Shown: positions 5,453-8,493 of the stretch, in pieces | How the letters are laid out: each line of letters begins with the position of its first letter | How positions within the stretch are numbered: the stretch's first letter is position 1 | Assembly (NCBI GenBank): GCA_945947715.1 | Contig: CAMEYZ010000086.1 | Coordinates: 1-8,493 of the forward strand | DNA length: 8,493 nucleotides | Direction of reading: 5' to 3' | From: an uncultured Clostridia bacterium | GTDB taxonomy: Bacteria > Bacillota > Clostridia > Oscillospirales > Ruminococcaceae | Position numbers and translations under genes: made by a program | The notes under the pieces: generated by a model | The model's database searches: none | Told to the model about the DNA's origin: nothing | Seen by the model: the letters and a program-made list of their open reading frames with translations, nothing else

Positions 5453-6174
5453 AAAACTATGACGACGAGCTTAAAAATGCGGAAAGACTTCGGAATGTCA
5501 ATATGCTCTGCAAGGACCATGTGAGCTGCTATGTGATTCGCTGCATGAGCGGCGACGTCCTCATAGATACAGGACGAAAAAGTGCCCGTGACGAGATAGA
5601 GACCTGGCTTTCCTCCTATTACGATATCAAGCTTATCTTCCTCACACACGGACATATCGACGCGGCGGAAAATGCTAAGTATTTTTCCGAGCTGTATCAT
5701 GCGCCCATCGCCATGAGCAGGCACGACTATCCGCTTATCCACGCTACTCTCTGCCGCACGCACTATATGACCAGCCTGCGGGGAAGGCTTCACGAAAATA
5801 AGATACATACCGCCATGGATACGCCCATAGACTGCTTCACTCCCGACTATTTCGTGGAAGACGGCATGCGGCTGTGTGACCTGGACGCGGACGGAATCTA
5901 CATGGACGCAAGGATAGTGTCCCTTGACGGACACACAAGAGGCTCTGTAGGGATACTTAATAACGGCGACCTGTACTGTGGCGATGCGCTGACAAGTCTG
6001 GGAGGCTCCTTCTGGAGCACTACCGCAGAAAGCCCCAAGGCCGCAAAATATACCATGGAAAGGATAGCAGCCCTTGCACCCGACAGGATATTCCCCTGTC
6101 ACAGCGACGAGCCCCTTATCATGGGCGAGCCAAAATACGAGAAATTTATCAAAGAGTTTTCTTTGATCAAATAA
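5449..6174 (+). CDS. MBL-fold (metallo-beta-lactamase superfamily) hydrolase
   Basis: 241 aa; ATG 5449 overlaps the mrnC stop (ATGA), with AAGGAA upstream, indicating translational coupling. Metal-binding motifs in order: T66-H67-G-H69-I-D71-A72, then H162 in LDGHTRGSVGI, D179 in YCGDALTS, and H218 in FPCHSDEPL. The classical motif is H-x-H-x-D-H; the fourth ligand is Ala here, so one metal site looks altered although the other ligands are kept. An insert of about 35 residues (90-125, rich in His, Arg and Tyr) follows the first motif. There is no signal peptide, so it is cytoplasmic. Glyoxalase II-like or general MBL hydrolase roles are possible, but the substrate is unknown. It is the last gene of the obg operon, with no clear terminator before yebC, so read-through into yebC is likely. 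Confidence 0.88.
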   Translation: MKNYDDELKNAERLRNVNMLCKDHVSCYVIRCMSGDVLIDTGRKSARDEIETWLSSYYDIKLIFLTHGHIDAAENAKYFSELYHAPIAMSRHDYPLIHATLCRTHYMTSLRGRLHENKIHTAMDTPIDCFTPDYFVEDGMRLCDLDADGIYMDARIVSLDGHTRGSVGILNNGDLYCGDALTSLGGSFWSTTAESPKAAKYTMERIAALAPDRIFPCHSDEPLIMGEPKYEKFIKEFSLIK

Positions 6175-6209
6175 ATACATATTTATCTATATATAAGGAG
6201 AGATCACTT

Positions 6210-6953
6210 ATGTCAGGACATTCCAAGTGGAATAACATCAAGAGAAAAAAAGAGGCTACCGACGGCGCAAAGGCTAAGATCTTCACAAAGATCGGCCGTG
6301 AGATAGCAGTGTGCGTAAAGGAGGGCGGCGGAGATCCTAACAATAACTCCAAGCTCCGCGACCTTATCGCAAAGGCAAAGTCAAACAACGTGCCTAACGA
6401 CAATATCGACAGAATCATCAAGAAGGCAATGGGCGACTCCGACAAGACAAGCTATGAGTCCAACGTGTACGAGGGCTATGGTCCCTGTGGCGTTGCAGTC
6501 ATCGTCGAGACACTGACCGATAATAAGAACAGAACTGCCGGCGATGTACGTCACTACTTCGACAAGTTCGGCGGAAATCTGGGCACATCAGGCTGCGTAT
6601 CCTTCATGTTCACTACAAAGGGCATCATTGTTCTCGACGCAGAGGGCGTGGACGAGGACGCTCTCATGGACGATATCTTTGATCTGGGCGCCTCCGACTT
6701 CACCATGGAGGGCGGCACAGCTGAGATAGAGACTGAACCTGGCGACCTCCACAATGTAAGAGAGGGACTGGAAGCGAAGGGCTATAAGATACTCTCCGCC
6801 GAGGTAGACAGAATACCCTCCACCTACACCACCCTCACCGACGAGGACGCTATCAGAAAGATGAACCTGCTCCTTGACGCCCTGGAGGACAACGACGACG
6901 TGCAGAACGTTTACCACAACTGGGATATGCCCGAGGAGCCCGAAGAGGACTGA
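6210..6953 (+). CDS. yebC: YebC/PmpR/TACO1-family protein
   Basis: 247 aa, full length for the family. ATG 6210 has AAGGAGAGAT upstream. The N-terminus MSGHSKWNNIKRKKEATDGAKAKIFTKIGREI is the family hallmark, followed by GGGDPNNNSKLRDLIAKAKSNNVPNDNIDRIIKKA, YEGYGPCGVAVIVE and TDNKNRTAGDVRHYFDKFGGNLG. The C-terminus is acidic (PEEPEED). Members have been described as DNA-binding transcription regulators and, more recently and in mitochondria (TACO1), as factors that help ribosomes translate difficult stretches such as prolines; which applies here is not visible. The gap after the MBL gene is 35 nt. A weak -35-like TTGATC (6163-6168) lies in the end of that gene, but I see no convincing -10. 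High-GC codon use contrasts sharply with the AT-rich recombinase that follows. Confidence 0.97.
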   Translation: MSGHSKWNNIKRKKEATDGAKAKIFTKIGREIAVCVKEGGGDPNNNSKLRDLIAKAKSNNVPNDNIDRIIKKAMGDSDKTSYESNVYEGYGPCGVAVIVETLTDNKNRTAGDVRHYFDKFGGNLGTSGCVSFMFTTKGIIVLDAEGVDEDALMDDIFDLGASDFTMEGGTAEIETEPGDLHNVREGLEAKGYKILSAEVDRIPSTYTTLTDEDAIRKMNLLLDALEDNDDVQNVYHNWDMPEEPEED

Positions 6954-6955
6954 TT

Positions 6956-6982
6956 CAAACCGCATAGATACGTGGTTTGCAG
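6956..6982 (+). repeat. Left copy of a 27-nt imperfect direct repeat flanking the recombinase
   Basis: Begins CAAAC, ends TACGTGGTTTGCAG, and starts 3 nt after the yebC stop. Aligned without gaps to 8332-8358 it matches at 20 of 27 positions, including a run of 10 (TACGTGGTTT) and the first 5. The mismatches cluster in the centre. Confidence 0.5.
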
Positions 6983-7041
6983 CAGTATCTTCAATTATGG
7001 CTTTTGCAGAGTTATGATAAATGTTCATGAGTTATGACGTA

Positions 7042-7076
7042 CAGAACAGCCGTATTCCGTGAGTATGGTTTTTCTG
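7042..7076. repeat. 16-bp inverted repeat (hairpin) upstream of the recombinase gene
   Basis: CAGAACAGCCGTATTC (7042-7057) pairs with GAGTATGGTTTTTCTG (7061-7076) around a 3-nt loop. Fifteen of 16 positions pair, three of them G-T. No T-run follows the stem, so a terminator role is unlikely; an RNA structure or a protein binding site is more plausible. Confidence 0.6.
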
Positions 7077-7147
7077 CAAGTATATCATAGGTCAGGAAAT
7101 TAACGCTTCTTATTTTATGTTTATCGCATAGGATAGGGAGCGTTTTT

Positions 7148-8053
7148 ATGCTTATTTCAGAGCTTATTGACGAGTATATTTTCGATTGTGAGATAAAGAA
7201 ATTCACAGACAAAACACTGAAAGGATATAGAAATAATCTGCTTTATCTGGAAAAATATCTGAAAGACAGTCATAATATTACCGATATTAAAGATGTCAGA
7301 ACAGTTCATCTGAAAGCATTTTTCAAATCCATATCCGACAACGGCAGGAAAGAAAGCTATATGAACGGACTACTCAAAACATACAGAGCATTTTTCAAGT
7401 ATGCCGTTTCCGAGGGATATATCACCGATAACCCCTGTTTAAAAGTCCCGTGGGCAAAAGAAGCATCTCCGCTGATACAGACTTTTAACGATTCAGAAGC
7501 GAAGCGTATGCTTTCGGTATATGATGAATCAAGCTATATTCAGATAAGAAACAAAGCTGTCATGTATATGCTGATAGATACGGGAATACGCAATTATGAG
7601 TTATGCTGTCTTACTGTTGATTCTGTCAAAGAAAACATCATTACGATCATGGGAAAAGGCAAAAAGGAAAGACAAGTAGCTCAAAGTCCGTATCTGTCAA
7701 AGATGCTCATGAAATATAAGCGTTCACGGAGCGGATACTTTTCATTTAAGGAAGTCCCCGACAATTTATTTTTATCCAGAACAGGCAAGCCTCTTACTGT
7801 TGAAGCCGTGGAAAGAATAGTAAAAATTGCAGGAGAACAGGCAGATGTGAGGAAAGATATACGCTGTTCCCCTCATACCTGTAGACACTATTTTGCACAA
7901 TGTCAGCTGAGGAACGGTATTGATGTATATAGCTTAAGCAGGATAATGGGACACAGTAATATTTCGATTACACAGCGCTATCTGAATAGTCTGCGTGATA
8001 ATGATATTGTTGAACGGTCTGTCAGGACAAGTCCTTTGATGAGTATATTATAA
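7148..8053 (+). CDS. Tyrosine recombinase / site-specific integrase (XerC/D-like)
   Basis: 301 aa; ATG 7148 follows GGGAG with a 7-nt spacer. The N-terminal SAM-like core-binding domain (about 1-95: TLKGYRNNLLYLEKYL, AFFKYAVSEGYITDNPC) precedes the catalytic domain (about 110-285). The full catalytic set is present: R148 in DTGIRNYEL, a lysine in GKGKKERQ (about K172), H243 and R246 in SPHTCRHYFA, H269 in MGHSNIS, and the nucleophile Y278 in QRYLN. Nothing is truncated, so it is likely active, cutting and rejoining DNA through a 3'-phosphotyrosine link. A short tail (SVRTSPLMSIL) follows the nucleophile. Its size fits Xer-like proteins, but AT-rich codon use (unlike yebC) and the surrounding repeats and hairpins suggest a mobile or site-specific switch recombinase rather than the chromosomal XerC/D. 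No excisionase, phage or conjugation gene is next to it in the window. Confidence 0.95.
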   Translation: MLISELIDEYIFDCEIKKFTDKTLKGYRNNLLYLEKYLKDSHNITDIKDVRTVHLKAFFKSISDNGRKESYMNGLLKTYRAFFKYAVSEGYITDNPCLKVPWAKEASPLIQTFNDSEAKRMLSVYDESSYIQIRNKAVMYMLIDTGIRNYELCCLTVDSVKENIITIMGKGKKERQVAQSPYLSKMLMKYKRSRSGYFSFKEVPDNLFLSRTGKPLTVEAVERIVKIAGEQADVRKDIRCSPHTCRHYFAQCQLRNGIDVYSLSRIMGHSNISITQRYLNSLRDNDIVERSVRTSPLMSIL

Positions 8054-8133
8054 TACATATTATACAATACTACATATTTTTATTTATTTATACTATTTGT
8101 ATTTTGTGCTTGTTTTCACTCTATTCCGAACTA

Positions 8134-8149
8134 TGTTAAATATTTAACA
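8134..8149. repeat. Perfect 16-bp palindrome
   Basis: TGTTAAATATTTAACA is self-complementary throughout. It lies 81 nt after the recombinase stop. A dimeric DNA-binding protein site is possible; its purely AT core also makes a chance origin plausible in this AT-rich stretch. Confidence 0.5.
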
Positions 8150-8304
8150 ATCTATACAAATACTAATAAATTCCTATGTTTTCTCAACATCTCACAAAAT
8201 ACCCCCACAATCAAAAATCCCCTTCCAGACACCGAGAAATTCAAGGAAAATACTGATAAAACTCCGAATACACGGATATTAGTGTATATTGTCGACCTAA
8301 ATAA

Positions 8305-8321
8305 TCCCTTGATTTTTCAAG
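8305..8321 (+). repeat. 17-nt perfect direct repeat, copy 1
   Basis: TCCCTTGATTTTTCAAG, identical to 8438-8454, with start points 133 nt apart. It contains a small palindrome, CTTGA-TTTT-TCAAG. The flanks of the two copies differ. Confidence 0.8.
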
Positions 8322-8331
8322 CATAACTAAG

Positions 8332-8358
8332 CAAACGGCTATTTTACGTGGTTTACAG
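8332..8358 (+). repeat. Right copy of the 27-nt imperfect direct repeat flanking the recombinase
   Basis: Begins CAAAC, ends TACGTGGTTTACAG; it overlaps the left arm of the right-hand hairpin. It matches 6956-6982 at 20 of 27 ungapped positions, 1376 bp away. Confidence 0.5.
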
Positions 8359-8397
8359 AATTTTATACGAACAAATCACGTAGAATAGCCGTTTTTT
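8333..8397 (+). terminator. Long hairpin with T-tract; terminator-like or recombination-unit end
   Basis: Arms 8333-8350 and 8377-8394 pair over 18 positions with a single mismatch or G-T pair (AACGGCTATT...TACGTG with CACGTA...AATAGCCGTT). The loop is 26 nt, and TTTTTT (8392-8397) overlaps the end. It could terminate transcription from the recombinase side and, with a shorter T-run on the other strand, from the right. Its 280-nt distance from the recombinase stop and similarity to sequences after yebC leave a mobile-element role open. Confidence 0.6.
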
Positions 8398-8414
8398 ATA
8401 GTTTTGCATTTAAT

Positions 8415-8493
8415 TTAATGTGCTAAATCGTTAGTTTTCCCTTGATTTTTCAAGGATTCTGTCACATGACCGCTCACCACATCGATATTTTTT
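8415..8493 (-). CDS. Possible 3' end of a leftward gene entering from the right edge (partial)
   Basis: Twenty-five sense codons are open from the window edge to TAA (8417-8415), ending SLKNQGKTNDLAH. A second minus-strand frame is also open over 20 codons to TAA (8432-8430), ending RILEKSREN, so frame choice is uncertain. The downstream hairpin at 8333-8397 would suit a convergent gene end. The 17-nt repeat lies inside this frame. I cannot identify the protein. Confidence 0.25.
   Translation of the reverse strand, partial: KNIDVVSGHVTESLKNQGKTNDLAH
8438..8454 (+). repeat. 17-nt perfect direct repeat, copy 2
   Basis: Identical to 8305-8321. In this copy one more G follows, extending the internal palindrome to CCTTGA-TTTT-TCAAGG. 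The two copies bracket the long hairpin. Confidence 0.8.

Larger units (their letters stand above)
6954..7147. other. Intergenic region between yebC and the recombinase, rich in repeats
   Basis: This stretch has no gene and no obvious terminator for yebC (a 6-bp CAAACC/GGTTTG stem at 6956-6979 has no T-tract). It holds sequences resembling both arms of the right-hand hairpin at 8333-8394 (6956-6982 and 7037-7053), a 9-nt direct repeat GAGTTATGA at 7009-7017 and 7029-7037, and a 16-bp hairpin at 7042-7076. GGGAG at 7136-7140 serves the recombinase. No confident promoter was seen. Confidence 0.6.
8054..8493. other. 440-bp AT-rich region after the recombinase
   Basis: It holds no complete gene. 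It contains a 16-bp perfect palindrome (8134-8149), ATACAC/GTGTAT inverted hexamers near a GTCGAC, two identical 17-nt direct repeats (8305-8321, 8438-8454), a long hairpin with a T-tract (8333-8397) and possibly the 3' end of a leftward gene at the right edge. Bases 8150-8264 show nothing I can name. Confidence 0.6.

Noticed and set aside
5410..6180. 256-codon open frame on the minus strand across the MBL gene
   Set aside because: Antisense shadow of a gene with clear metal-binding motifs; no ribosome binding site or domain signal.
6588..7028. 146-codon open frame on the minus strand over the yebC end
   Set aside because: Antisense of conserved YebC; long runs of Val, Leu and Gly without domain character.
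6954..7147. tRNA gene as integration target beside the recombinase
   Set aside because: No cloverleaf, TTCRANNC T-arm or CCA-like end could be found on either strand.
8333..8397. Integron attC site next to an integron integrase
   Set aside because: The hairpin arms begin AAC and end GTT, which is suggestive, but the outer bases do not fit the RYYYAAC/GTTRRRY core. The recombinase also looks like a general Xer-type protein, and I saw no integron-specific insert.
8054..8493. CRISPR array
   Set aside because: Only two copies of one 17-nt repeat exist, with a 116-nt interval; no regular repeat-spacer pattern and no cas gene.

Overview
This window reads as chromosome from a Firmicute of class Clostridia, most like a Ruminococcus/Oscillospiraceae-type gut or rumen anaerobe. 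That is inferred from the gene set (a BofA-family sporulation protein, Obg, Mini-RNase III, YebC), the strong AGGAGG-type ribosome binding sites, and moderate-GC housekeeping genes next to AT-rich accessory stretches. No 16S or other taxonomic marker is present.

Layout. Bases 1-1366 hold a leftward operon of four small genes. In transcription order these are an 83-aa helical protein, a 159-aa protein with a Gly/Pro linker, a 121-aa Pro-rich protein with a hydrophobic tail, and a BofA-like membrane protein cut by the window edge. A divergent promoter region (about 1367-1500) separates it from a rightward YfcE/YsnB-type metallophosphoesterase (1502-1981) that ends in a clear terminator. Next comes a monocistronic CPBP-family membrane protein (2171-2995) with its own promoter. 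It is followed by a 100-bp stem-loop-forming inverted repeat and a terminator.

Bases 3150-6174 are a rightward housekeeping operon: a strong promoter, obg (GTPase in ribosome assembly), a Nudix hydrolase, mrnC (Mini-RNase III, 23S rRNA maturation) and an MBL-fold hydrolase. The genes are tightly packed: a 12-nt gap, near-abutting, then a 4-nt overlap. Obg and MrnC both act on the 50S subunit. mrnC has no ATG, GTG or TTG start where its conserved N-terminus begins and probably starts at ATA or ATT. yebC follows.

From about 6954 rightward the sequence becomes AT-rich. It carries a complete tyrosine recombinase (7148-8053) surrounded by repeats and hairpins: a 16-bp hairpin upstream, a perfect palindrome downstream, and a long hairpin with a T-tract bracketed by two identical 17-bp direct repeats. 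Sequences just after yebC resemble both arms of that right-hand hairpin, so the recombinase may be a small mobile or site-specific recombination unit inserted downstream of yebC. This is the most interesting part of the window and is hypothesis rather than fact.
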